A DNA stretch of 64,000 bases, taken from contig JAKNDB010000109.1 in assembly GCA_024305405.1 (NCBI GenBank), positions 6,634,001 to 6,698,000 of the forward strand. The letters are read 5' to 3'. How positions within the stretch are numbered: the stretch's first letter is position 1; every line of letters begins with the position of its first letter. Position numbers and translations under genes: made by a program. Below the pieces are notes generated by a model. The model searched no databases and was not told where the DNA came from. It saw nothing but the letters and a program-made list of their open reading frames with translations. Below, in pieces: positions 1 through 31,002 of the stretch. The stretch is from Dirofilaria immitis (taxonomy: Eukaryota; Nematoda; Chromadorea; Rhabditida; Onchocercidae).

Positions 1-15
1 TATATCGTCTTACAG

Positions 16-17676
<17,661 letters not shown>

Positions 17677-19119
17677 GATGAGATAAAAGGACTTTCTTTT
17701 CTTTCTCTGCCTCTTAGTGGCATGTTATATTTGCTAGCTTATTTAAGATATTTGTTATTAAGTAGAAATTTTTTGAGGATTCCTTTTTGATCTCATTCTG
17801 ATAATTTGTTGTAATGTAACTTTGTTCTTGTGGTTTAGTTTATTATTTTCATTTCTTAAAATAATCCATTCTTCGGCATAATAAATTGATTTCGCTGCAA
17901 ACCACTGCAAACGTCTAGTTTATTCAAATCGACATCCAACGGTATTCAGAAGAGAACATTTAAGCTAGAAATAAGAGATATACGAGTGTGGTATATTGAA
18001 GAAACATATTGTCTTAAAACTGTGTGCTGATTGCACTAGTTTGAAATTTCAATTTTGTCATCTAGCTTATTAGGTAAAGTCAGTCCTGTTAAGATAGAGA
18101 TATGCTAAATCATTTCTGATTCGCTCGGGTTTGGAATGTCAGAAATATCATTATCAAAAGTACATGGTACGATTATGCCAGTGTGTTGGGAAGTTTTTTA
18201 TGTTCAAATAATTTTGTTTCGCAGCATATTATGACCATAGTAATGTTATTTGGACCTATCATATATTTTCAGTGACTGTTTCTCATGTTGGTTTTTAGCT
18301 CTCCCGTTTTCTTTTATTATGCTTTGAATTCAACTGTAAAGCTGAAGAAGAAGGAATGAAAAGTTGGGAAAAGGAGAGGATAAGTTATCAAAGATGGAAT
18401 GTATGGATTATCGTTTTTCCTCGTTGCTCCATAATTTTATCATGATAGTTTCCATGATGGGAAACTTAAACAATACATGCAACTTTTACTCGAGAACTCC
18501 TTCTGTAGTTGAGCTTCGAAGAATTTGTATGAATTACGGTCCTTATGTTAGTGAATTACAATATCTAAAATGTTGTGTGAGACCTGACACTTTAAAAACC
18601 ACCAATGTGAATTGAACGGATAACCTGCATGGCAACCGAAGTAAAAATCCAGTTCTGAGTCATCGACTGTTCATGATCCATACACGACCATCGAAAATAC
18701 TTCCAAGACCCGTATGGGTTGCCACAGATAATTCTTTGCTACACTGAGAAAAAAGGGAGGCAACAGCTGCTAATAATGTAGCAGAAAGTCAGAAATGGGA
18801 TGGGGATTTTCATAAAATTCCAGGAGTGTGTTGCAAGAGTACCAAGGCCCCGATTAGTATGTTATGTTTTGATGGCGATTATGAGTTTTTGTAAATATGT
18901 GGATAGTGGGTGATGAATGATAAGGGAGGATTGGTAGAAGCTGATTACTGCTGCTGCTTTCAGCCTCTAGCAGCAATGTTGGTATCTAGTATAGCGCTTG
19001 ATTTAGCGAGAATGTCGCTTAGCATGTCATGAGTGATTATTATATTGTGAGTAGAAATCAGTGGTAATTGTCCCTTCTCCATTTAATACTTTTTCGATAA
19101 TTTATTGTTTTTAAAATTC
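17677..19119. other. Intergenic: WDFY3 3' flank and let-70 5' flank
   Basis: About 1.4 kb of AT-rich DNA. The open frame near 18364-18615 resembles no family I know and has no convincing splice context, so I leave it uncalled. The right part should hold the promoter of the downstream E2 gene, but I see no clear TATA or other motif. Confidence 0.5.
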
Positions 19120-19121
19120 AG
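19120..19121 (+). promoter_or_regulatory. Likely trans-splice (SL) or 5'-UTR acceptor of let-70
   Basis: TTTTTAAAATTCAG ends here, 48 nt before the let-70 ATG. It matches the nematode acceptor consensus, and no coding exon is visible upstream. An ordinary 5'-UTR intron is equally possible. Confidence 0.45.
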
Positions 19122-19169
19122 TTATTACGTTTGAAGCTTCTAAAGCACAGACAGGACCACTCAGTTCAA

Positions 19170-20690
<1,521 letters not shown>

Positions 20691-21844
20691 TAAATTAGAT
20701 CATATATGTGAGGTTGCACGTTGATGCATCACGTTGCATTACAGAGCAAAGTGAAGCATCTACATGCTTTCCATAAATAAAAGACATCCTCACTGTTGCA
20801 TTAATTAATTGAACGATTTTTTAATGTTATAATTGTCAGAAATCTTGCCATTAAATTTTCTTCGAAGTTAAGTAGGTCAGTTTGGTCATTTTATTTCATT
20901 ATGCATCCTAAATTTTCAGAGTAAATATACGTTAACGCATTCCTGCCACTTTTCCTTTTCTTGCAGCACTGTTCTATCGTTCCAAATATGACTGCAAGTG
21001 TTGTGCATAAGAAAAAAAACTTTTTTCCAAGATCTAAACTCTGTAGTATGAATTTTCCTTTCTCCCCTTTTTCCCATTATGCTCTTTCATGTTTTTTTCA
21101 CCCCGAATACATCTAGTTCAAGTGTTCTTTTTGGAGTTGTCGTTTTGTCCATCTTAGAACTTTGGCGACTTTATGCTCCTTATTTGTTCTTTTTTGTTTC
21201 TGTTGTAGCAACTTATGCTGCATATAAGTGACGCACAAACTTAAACACCATTTATTCATTTGCATACAAAAATTTAAAACGGTTTTTTATCTTCGTGTTT
21301 TCTTTGTTCATCATATCTCGTTGTTAAAAACAGCGTGGTATATTTGCTGCAGAAATCTGCTTTCTTCCTGTTAAATGAGATTTTAGCAATATCCACTAAA
21401 AGTTACTACCATATATTTACCAACAATGAATTTATGCATTACTAACAAAACAATCTCCTTTGAACTTAGTGTTCAAGTGCAGCCGAGTTCTTAGTTCGAG
21501 AGTTGTCAATATTGATACTGACTATAATAACGTCAAATTTATCGCAGCAAAAAATTGTTGAATTTTGTGATCGGTAGGATTGCTGAATTGCCTTCTGGAG
21601 TTTTTTAAGTGTTACTTATCTGTCTTCCGGTATGGAAATGTTTTTCAAGGTTAATGATTGCTAACGAAGGGTTTTTAGGGGCTACCTGCTTAAGGGAACG
21701 GTTTAGAGTATGGATTTTTCCTGAAAACATTTTGGTATTAGCTTGTGTATTCAAAGTGTCTTCAGTTTCAGAATTATAACTTTCTGGTGCCCGTATTCTT
21801 TGACGTTTATCTGCATCTAAAGATATATTGTCGCTGATGTTCGC
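20691..21844. other. Intergenic: let-70 3' UTR and MINDY 5' flank
   Basis: About 1.15 kb, rich in T-runs. No frame with family resemblance was found on either strand; the 21605-21886 minus frame overlaps the MINDY first exon and looks like chance. Confidence 0.5.
20776..20781 (+). terminator. Polyadenylation signal of let-70
   Basis: AATAAA lies about 85 nt after the let-70 stop codon, inside CCATAAATAAAAG. This is the normal distance for a nematode 3' UTR. Confidence 0.6.
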
Positions 21845-21846
21845 AG
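21845..21846 (+). promoter_or_regulatory. Splice acceptor one base before the MINDY start codon
   Basis: GATGTTCGCAG is followed by T and then ATG at 21848. An acceptor this close to a start codon is typical of SL trans-splicing in nematodes. An upstream coding exon cannot be excluded. Confidence 0.45.
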
Positions 21847-21847
21847 T

Positions 21848-24291
21848 ATGGCAAACAAAATTGAAAACTCTGAAGTCAACGAGCAAGCAGCTGGAAGCGA
21901 ATCCTGTGTCTATTATGTAAATTTTTCAAAAATAAGATGATTAGGACATTTGATTGGAAGAGTCGAACAAATATTCTGGACAAATCCCGAATGGGATATT
22001 ATAGATGAAGTGTGAACTAAGGCAGATATTTCCTGAAAGCACAACAATCTTGATTTTGAGTATCGGTATGTCACTTATATTTCTTGTTTGTCCAGATTAA
22101 ATGGGTGGATGTGCAGGGTGTTGATTACGCAATTGTGATGCAGAATGAGAATGGGCCTTGTCCGCTATTGGCTGTTATCAACGTGCTTCTTTTGCGAGGT
22201 TTATTTCATTACTTTGTAGTTTTTCTAAAATTTTTTAATTCTAGTTGATGTTAATCTCCGTAATATTTAAAATGGAAAATACTATAAAAGTTTAACAGTG
22301 TTGGCTTCTAGTTTCTCTGAAGTGAAAACTGCTTAAAATATTGCCTACAATTCCAAATATTTGCAGGACAGATTACTTTACCATGTGGTTCTACCGAGGT
22401 CAGTGAAAAGAAATTATTGCAATTCATTGCAGATTGCATACTTCGTCTCAAACCCAATGTTAGCACTTAAATGGTTTAGCTACTTTACCGTAGTTAAATT
22501 ATTTTATGTTTGTTATGTGCAGTACAGCGCACCTTAGAGCAGTTTTGAGTTTTTAGCAGTGCCTGAAATAACATTACTGTGTGAAAAATTAAGGAATTTC
22601 TGCGCTTTTTCGCTCTTTGAGTTGACATTATTATTGTGGGTATGTGTTTTTAGCATTTAGCGAATTGAATGTGTGAGATTTGTTTCAGGACATTGATGAA
22701 GCTGAACTGCCGAATTATGAACAAAATGTATCAGATGTATTCGCTTTAATACCCTCTTTACCCAAGGGCCTCGATGTAAATATTCATTTTACAGGGTATG
22801 TTATCTGCCATTCTTACTCGTTTTTATTGGACAGTTTATGGCTTTCTGCTACGATAACGATTTTTAACAAAAAAAAAATTTACCGAATGGTAGTGAACTA
22901 ACCTTTTCTAGAGTAAAGAAATTTGAATATACGCCAGCATGCGCACTGTTTGATGTTCTAAATATACCACTGGTGCACGGATGGATTGTCGATCAAGCTG
23001 ATGAGGAATTATGTGTGTCAAATTTCCTTCTCTTCCCAAAATTTCCTCTTACAGAATTAAAATAATTCTGTTTTCATTTCAAGTAGGCTGAAATCATTGT
23101 GGGAACAAATAACAAAAACTGTTGTTGTCTTGGTTCCTTTCATATGCTGTCTCTCTGCTCTCTGTAGTTTTTTTAGAAGCCTTTATGTTTTATAAAATAC
23201 GTCTTTTATAATAGAATTAGTTTACAGAAAACATATTTGTAAAAGTAAGATGCGCGCACGTAAAATAGAAGTTGGCTGATTTTTTTATCATTATGTTCTG
23301 TATTTTTCTCTTTAGTGCTTCAAAAGAAGGATAGCAGATTGTTTCTAGTTGATCGTTTTTGATAATTAAGACTTGAGTGCCTATATTGTTATGACCATCA
23401 GATGACTGTAAATAGCTAGCTGGTCTTTTTATCACTATGTGTTGTAACTCCCTATATTTGTGTTTTGAAGCAAATCTTTTTTTTTTTTCAGTGAGAGTGG
23501 TAGATGGATTAAGTTATAATCGGATAGTGGAGAAAATTGTTAGTACAAACAATGTATCCGAAAACTGTATGTTACGAAATTTCCTAGATTCGAGTGCTTC
23601 TCAATTAACAACGCAGGGAATTTCCGAACTTTTATCAAATCTCAACGATGGTGAAATTGCTGTGCTTTTCCGAAATAATCATTTCCAAACACTAGCGAAG
23701 CAAAAGGTTTATGACATTCGTGTGTTGCGACTAATTATTGTTTTATCTTATTCTTTTTTATACTGAATTGTTATGCCTGCTGTTTTCATTCATTTCTTAT
23801 AGATTATTTTCCAGGATGCGCTGTATGTTCTTGTTACTGACATGGGATTTCTCGATGAATCTACTGTTGTATGGGAAACATTGGATTGTGTTGATGGGAA
23901 TTCTACCTTCGTCAACGCAGTTTTCAGCACCTCGCATAAGTCAGCCATCCTTGCTAATGAGAATGCTGAGTAAGTTTATACTTTTAATTTAAACAGTGCT
24001 TTGCTTTTTATGCTTGAGGTTCTTATTTGACTTCTGTGTTAAATAATTGAATGCTTAATCTTCAATTCTTAGTAATGTTTGACATGCTAAAAATTTAGTT
24101 AGCTAATATAAACTAGAGTAATTTACATATCCCATTCATTTTAAATATTTTTTAGCAATCACCATATCGCAGATGTATTAGAACATAATCTTAAAGTAAT
24201 TTTGGATCACAGACATATTGGAGTTTCCGAATCTTCGAGGCAGCTATCTTCAAAGCTCAAACTCATCGTTCCTTTCTCTCGCCCAGCTTAA
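21848..24291 (+). CDS. MINDY: MINDY (FAM63) family Lys48-specific deubiquitinase
   Basis: Cysteine protease that trims Lys48-linked polyubiquitin chains. Exons used: 21848-21916, 22096-22198, 22367-22458, 22689-22795, 22912-23012, 23492-23706, 23815-23969 and 24156-24291. Their phases join cleanly to 978 nt (325 residues). The catalytic cysteine is in QNENGPCPLLAVINVLLLR, a MINDY hallmark. The later block LDVNIHFTG...FEYTPACALFDVL and the histidine motif FRNNHFQTLAK are also conserved. The catalytic core is convincing. The N-terminus (23 residues before the core) is shorter than in vertebrates. The last exon (from 24156) does not resemble known MINDY tails, which carry ubiquitin-binding helices, so the 3' end may be wrong or followed by further exons. 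Neighbouring E2 and ATG7 genes are on the same strand but too far away to argue for an operon. Confidence 0.88.
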
Positions 24292-25980
24292 TTCAACACT
24301 AGAAATGACTGACTTTTTTCAGTTACTTGTTGGCTCTCTCCATACAAGAAATCGAAAAGAAAGTGTACAAAATCGAATCACGTAAACGTTTCTTTCTTTT
24401 TCCTTTCTTAAATATATTTTTGATCTCTTTCTAGCAGTGCGTTTTAAAAATCTCAAGGTTTTTAGATTTTCGAGATGAATTAACAGGTGTAGTTCCCATT
24501 TTATTTGTCATGAACTGAATTTATAATGAATAATCCGAAATGAAATTGTTTCTCATGCTTTGAAATCCTTTCAGTGTACTTGGAGAAATTTTTCTCTCTC
24601 TCTGGTAGGAACTGTTTTCAGGCACATAAACGAAATAGGCTTATTGACTGAAGAACATGATGCGCAGCGTGAAGTCCCGCAAGTACGTGCATTATCTTCG
24701 TCGACTCTAGCTATTCGACCAACCAAAAACTACAGCGTTCGTTTATTTTTATCTTTTTCTTTTAGTTGTTTAGTAATTTATTATTTCTTCGATCATCTGC
24801 GTTTCATCTGCATGAATTAGTTGCAGTGTTTGATATTATGAAGGAGTGCCGCCACTGAAAAAATGTCACGAGAGTCTTTTAAAAGTGCTTAATTGGAATA
24901 CCTTCAATTCTTTGCCTTATCAAAAAATAAATAACTTAAAATCTTTGGTATCCTGTCGACATTTTTAAGAAGCTGTTAATTATTTTGATATTAATTCTCT
25001 TTGTATCAATATCCAAATCAGTAAGGTACCGAAAAAACTATAAATTTTTGCAGATCAGTCACTGATCACATGAGTATCCTAAATTTTATAAATTCTTTTA
25101 ATTCCTTTTTGAAGTTTTAATTTTTTTTTGTTTTAATGTGTACTGATCTATCTATGATTTTATAATTTCGTTTCATTTGCAAAAATGGTGCAATGCTATA
25201 TCGTTATCATACCGATATTCGGACTTCGCGTTTTGAATCAAAAAATACGTACATTTAGTATCCCGGAAATCAAAATATACTTTTTAGTTTCATTTGTGTG
25301 AAGTCATCTGCTGGATAGCAGAAAATAGATGGAAATTTTCCGTTAACTAGCTCTTTATAAAATAAATATGTACGTTATTGAGAGAACATTGTGTCATTTT
25401 TTTCAGAGATTTCTTGAACACTTTTGTCCTTGTTTCGATGTTTTTTGCTTTATTAAATATATAATTGCGCTTAAGGTTCAGAAATTAAGTGTTCTAACTG
25501 CTGTGCTTTTTTGCAAAGCCTCTCTCTGAATTTACTATGTTTTTGCAGTTATGAAGTTTGACTTAAATTTTCTTTTCATTTTCTAATTCTCTGCTTTGTT
25601 AGTTACTTTGTCAAATTTATTACATGCTTTTTATTTCAAACATGAATAAAATGGATAAGCAAATGTCGAGCTTTTCAATTTTTGTCCGTCTATTGCGTCT
25701 GCTTTACATTGAATTTATAAACGGTGGTGAAAGAATTTAAGAATACTTTAGCTAAGAATTTCAAAACATTTTAGTATAAGCCTTTTGGAGCTTTTTGCAG
25801 ATTTTTTACATTATCATTATAAACTAGATGCAGGGGTGATGTGTTATTAGTAGGAAAAGATCCATGTTCGGATTTAGAAATGAAATTTCATAATTTTGGG
25901 GAAATTGAGAGTCTGGATCCTATTGGTTGGACATCCGTTTGTTGATCAAGATTTCTCAGGTGAAACGAGGTTTTGTTATT
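24292..25980. other. Region between MINDY core and ATG7
   Basis: About 1.7 kb. It may contain unplaced MINDY 3' exons. The candidates are an open frame near 24595-24735 (after a TTTTCAG acceptor, contains NEIGLLTEEHDAQREVPQ) and one near 25833-25945 after GATGCAG. Neither resembles a known domain, so they are not called. The rest is AT-rich with no evident signal. Confidence 0.4.
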
Positions 25981-25982
25981 AG
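25981..25982 (+). promoter_or_regulatory. Splice acceptor three bases before the ATG7 start codon
   Basis: GGTTTTGTTATTAG then ACG then ATG at 25986. With no recognisable upstream coding exon this is best read as an SL trans-splice site. Confidence 0.5.
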
Positions 25983-25985
25983 ACG

Positions 25986-28900
25986 ATGGCGGTGAAATTT
26001 GTTTCATTTACAACCTTTGTCGATCCGTTGTTCTGGGATGAATTGGGCATGCGGAAATTAAATGATTGGAAATTGGATGAACAGCCGCATTCAATCACTG
26101 CCACATATTGCAATCGTAACAGATTTTTCTTTTGGTTTAAGATTTTTTTTCAAGGGAAATATGAGTAGTTACCTTGTGCGGGGACGTTAATCGATGAGTT
26201 TCTTTCTTAGTATGGAGGCCTGCAAGGTTACATTTGATTATCTTCTTTATCCTGAACAGTTTGCTGAGTTAGGAGTTAATATTCTGTGTTTTTGTGCATT
26301 TTATTAATGGTTGTATAATGAAGTATTTGGTATGCAATTTTTTGCGTGTAAGTGTGCTTTTGTAGTATTTTACCATACATAGGAGGCCTGTAATAACAAT
26401 CCACTAAAGGTCAAGAAATAATTTTGTTAAGTAATCGAGTTCATATCTATAGTCTTTCAGAAGCTAGGTTTTAGCATTTAGTCTCTAATTTGAATGAAAT
26501 TAATCTATATACTGAGATTTGTGTACTTGACTATTAATTACAGAAGACCCAGGGACATCATGTACAAGGTTGTCCATATCGTTTGATGCATTTTGATAAA
26601 ATCAGAGTGGAACAGAAACGTGGTTCCTGTAAATGGATCAGTGCTTGCTGTAAATACTCATGAGACCTTCAAAAACCTTGACAGAAAACAGATCTTGTGT
26701 AGTACTGCTCAAAAGGTCAGTTTTTTTACCTTGTATATGCTTTTTTTCTTCAATTTTTCTCAAAGGAACGTTTTATTTATTAGTTTGGACATATTAAATA
26801 TCGATTTCTTCCCTAATTTAATTTTCAATTCTTCGTAAGCTTTGTTTTAGTTTTTCTCCAAATACTCCGTTCATTTAGTTATTTTTGACACAGACAATGT
26901 TTTCGTATTAATCCAGTTGGAATATTTTGGGCATAGGATTCCGAATGCAGTTAAATTATATTTCCTAAATTCATATTTGCAGGTGAAAAGGTGCATCGAA
27001 TCGTTAGACTGGCTTCAAAAGCCATCATTGTTGAATACATTTTATCTTACAGTGTATCCAGTTTGTTTTTTTTAAATTTTTAAAATCTTTTCTTTCTTCA
27101 ACAGTTTTCGAGAATTTCAACTTTCAAAAGTCTTTGAATTTCCATTCATTATAATAATTTAGGTTGTTATTGTGATCATCATAATTCCATTACAGGACTT
27201 AAAAAATATACCTTCCGGTATTGGAATTGTATTCCTGCACTTCTTTACCCACAAGCAGTAAAGATGCTATCAGATCCTACACAGCTTTCTGCCGAACTGG
27301 CGACTCTGATTCAAGTTTTCATTGCTTTACATCATAATGAACCATTTTTGTTGGTCGGTAAGACACCGACTCCCTTGTCATCAATACTTTCAAGTAATTT
27401 CGTATGGAGCAGTGACATCCATGTCGTTTATGCAGATCCATCTACCTTAACAGCTTTTCCTGGATGGCCATTGAGGAATCTCTTAGCGGCGATAGCTTAT
27501 GTTCGGTATGCAGAATTTAGTACTGCAAGGAACCAGTATTATTCTTATCAATCCTGGGATCATTTCTTTCAGGAAGGATCTGCAAAATGCCAAATTTGTT
27601 TGTTATCGAAGTGGTTGTGTTCCAAGTGTCATTATGCATCTCGGCTGGGAAACGGGTGGTAATTTAAGCACTGCTGCAGTTGGATGGGAGAGAATGAAAG
27701 GTTCACTTTCTCCTGCATTTATCGATCTACGTGACAGTCTAGATCCGTTAAAGTGAGTCATGGTTTGGTCATTCAAACTATTTTAAATGCGAGAGAATTT
27801 TAATAAAATAATAGTGATGTCGTTCAAGCCAATTCATCTATTAGTTAGACGGATGTTTTAATCTTGACTGATAGTATTAATTTTTTTCAGTTTACTTCGA
27901 GTTCTGGAATATATTTCATATTATGAATTATGAAAGTGGGATATGATATTAAAACGAAGAGATTAGAGAGTGTAAAGGCATGTAATTAACCAAGATGACT
28001 AAAAGTTTTATGAATGTTGAGTATGTGATTTATTTGTAAGCACATTCTTCATTTTATACTTCAACGTACGTTTGTTTTAGTTTTGAGTGGATTTACTTTT
28101 CGTATCATCTCTTTTTCTTTGTACTTAGGCTAAAAAGTTGAAAAAAACTGAAAATTTTAGAAATAAAATTTGAGCAAATACTTCTAAACTGAAAATGAAA
28201 TAAAGAAATGTATAAGTAAGGAAAGGTATATAAGGAAAGCGGAAAATAGTTCCGGTCTTCGTGAATTTTTAGTCACCTTAATAATAGGTATAATTTGATT
28301 AATAGGATTTGGACAATTTTCTCATTTCAGATTAATGGAGTTCAGTACTGAGCTGAATTTGCGTCTGATTCGATGGCGTTTGGTTCCCAATATCAATCTT
28401 CAGCGTTTTGCTAATTCAAAATGTTTAATCTTAGGTGCTGGTACCTTGGGTTGTAATGTTGCACGTTCACTTCTTGGTTGGGGTGTTAAAAATTTCACAT
28501 TCGTTGATAATGCTCGCATATCCTATAGTAATGTTGTAAGGTCCGTTTTTCTTCTTTTTTCGACCTTAATATATGTCCGTTAATGAAATTTTTAAAACAA
28601 AAATTGCAGTGAATATCTGATTGAACGTAGTGACGTAAAACTAAATATGTACATATAGTTCCCATTCTTGAAAATGAATGAGTTTCACAAAGTTAGCAGA
28701 TATTATGTATTTGAATTCCTGTAGTTTTTCCAGGCAGTCGCTTTTTGGTTTCGATGATGCTGCGAATGGAGGGAAATTGAAAGCTGTTACAGCTGCGGAA
28801 GGCCTCCGGAAAATTAATCCATTAATAAATGCTGAAGGCGTGTGCATGAAAATACCGATGCCAGGTCATAGCGTCTCAGGGCAAGGTTCTTTATTTGAGA

Positions 28901-30112
28901 TTGTGAGATGTGTTTCACATTACCATTCTTTCGCTGCAATTTTCTTTTACACGTTCGTTACAGAAGAGAAAGAAGTTGAGAGAGCCGTGAAATATTTGGA
29001 GGACTTAATAAAGAATCATGATGTAACATTTTTGCTGCTTGACAGTAGAGAAGCAAGATGGTTGCCAACGCTTATAACAACTTTCCACTGCAAGGTGTGT
29101 TTCTTTCAGTTATGCTAAATTTATTTTTAAGCTTTCAATCTGAAAATTCCAACTTGATCCTGTTTTGTGATTGATGGTTTTAGTTGGCAATTAGCGTTGC
29201 ACTTGGGTTTGATTGTTTTGTGGTAATTCGTCATGGTGTTTCTAATGATGAAATCAGTGAAGATTCCGAGCAATCACAAAGTGATTTCAACATTGTTCCT
29301 GGTTCTCAGTTAGGTTGTTACTTCTGTAGTGATGTTACGGCACCCGGTAATTCTTCTGTTGATAGAACTATAGACCAACAATGCACGGTATGTACTTTTA
29401 TTATTTCAATTGGTTATGTCAATTCTTCCCATTAAATAAAGCTTAATGAACACATTTTTGTTCAAAAACTAAATGTCAGTTGATCGCTTGTTGAATGAGT
29501 TTCATCCGATTTTACTTAAAAATTTAATTATTCAGTGTAATATACTCTTAGAAAAAAGGCGCTGAAATAGATTATTTCGCTTTTCCTATAATTTTCATTT
29601 CAGGTCAGTCGTGCAGGTATATCTTTAGCTGCTTCTGGTGCAGCCGTTGAACTATTTGCAGCAGTTGTCCAACATCCTAAGATGGGTGCATCTCCTGCTC
29701 GTCTTGGAGAAAATGACGAGTCAACAACTGTTCTCGGTGCAACGCCACATCAGATTAGATCCTTCCTCTCAAGATTTACGCAGGTGAAATATTTTTTGTC
29801 AGAACTTGGTGATGGTTTTGATAATATAATTCCCAGCTTACACTTAAAGTTTTTAATCCTTAGTGTTGACTCGTCATGTTTAGTGGGAACTGCTTGCAGA
29901 TGACTCCGGCGGTCAAGCGTTTTGAGCGCTGTATCGCTTGTGGAGCTGCCGTGCAGGCTGCATATCGCTCAGATGGTTTTCAATTTTTGCTTAAGGTTTT
30001 CAACAGTCCTGTTTATTTGGAACTAGTTTCTGGACTAGATCAACTACAGGCGTCCGCAACAGAAATGGATCTCAGGGAATTTGACGACAATGAGAGTGTT
30101 TCATCTGTCTGA
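25986..30112 (+). CDS. atg-7: ATG7, E1-like activating enzyme of autophagy
   Basis: Activates ATG8/LC3 and ATG12 for conjugation in the cytosol. Exon 1 (25986-26115) gives the family N-terminus ([20 protein letters not shown]). Later exons: 26544-26715, 26983-about 27060, 27196-27505, 27573-27752, 28331-28540, about 28735-28912, 28964-29094, 29184-29387, 29604-29783 and 29900-30112. Key motifs: [13 protein letters not shown] site [29 protein letters not shown]; the [12 protein letters not shown] segment; zinc ligands LGCYFC and CIACG; catalytic cysteine in [21 protein letters not shown]. The acidic tail ends at TGA 30110-30112. Two exons need an extra base to stay in frame (26591-26594 and 27201-27206). 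The join into the 28964 exon is also one base off. These are probably assembly errors. Identity is certain. Confidence 0.96.
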
Positions 30113-30326
30113 TAACCCTTAAGTAGTTCTATTTGTGTACGTCGCGTTGCTTTCTTTGGGATGTGATTTTTATATTTGTTCTGATTATCATTACCATAGT
30201 GTGAAATACTGTGAAATTGGTTGGAATGAATTTCTGCTCTTTTAAATACATTTCACATGAAAGAACTACGGCAAAAAAAAATTATTTTGAATATTTGTTT
30301 CCGACATTATGGCATATCGCATTTTG

Positions 30327-30732
30327 CTAGTACTTACACTTACAAAGGAAAGAGTAATTCTTTACGGCTTCCCAAACAATGCATGAAAGTGGTAGACCGA
30401 ACTGATCACACAACGTACTGATCGTGTCTGATGCCTTAGCATTTCTACATATTTTTAATGGAGAGTTGTGATCAGAGTGATGGCTGCCTATTCGCTTTAG
30501 TGACAAAAACTGGAACACGAAATCTTGTTTTTCGAAACTGTGGATTTTGTCCAAATCTTGACAGTTAGCAGTGTATATTCCAGTTTTTGGATATTTTATA
30601 TTTAGGATATTGCAATCCGAATATTCCTGGTCAAAATTTGTTCAAACTCCTAGCCTGCATTTTTTTTTGTAGTTCTACAGGACTGATTTCGCTTATTTTC
30701 AAAATCCAGTCGAATTGGTTGTTCCCGATCAT
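30327..30732 (-). CDS. Unrecognised possible coding region
   Basis: Between the convergent ATG7 and UBL4A genes, the minus strand has an ATG frame from 30732 (MIGNNQFDWILKISEI...). After one frame change in a T4 run near 30633-30642 it continues to 30327 (…LKICRNAKASDTIS…FGLPLSCIVWEAVKNYS). A possible small upstream exon follows TTTTGCAG at about 30797. It lies roughly 270 nt downstream of the UBL4A stop on the same strand, a spacing seen in nematode operons. I recognise no domain. Amino-acid composition looks protein-like, but no homology supports it, and the reading frame needs one indel. Confidence 0.25.
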
Positions 30733-31002
30733 AACTTAGGATATTTTATAAGACTTACCAACAACTTACCAACAAAAAGTTTGACTTCCTTGTTTGCTGC
30801 AAAATTCGAAAGATTATATTTTCAAATAAGACAGATTTTTATCCATCGTTAGAAATGAGAGATAAGGGTCGAGCAGCATAGTTTCTACGAAAACCAATCT
30901 ACAACATTGAATACAAATAATAAAACGATACAGATAGATTGTACTGGTAAAGTGCAGACTTATTTTAAGGAAGTGAATCACGTACAACAGGTGTTTTTCA
31001 CA

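Noticed and set aside
18364..18615. 83-residue frame upstream of let-70
   Set aside because: No homology, no splice context, and typical of chance frames in AT-rich DNA.
26212..26270. Candidate ATG7 exon 2 reading [11 protein letters not shown]
   Set aside because: It resembles the ATG7 PARLTLEF segment by chance, but the 26544 exon carries RLSISFDAF in the correct phase and leads into the next conserved block.
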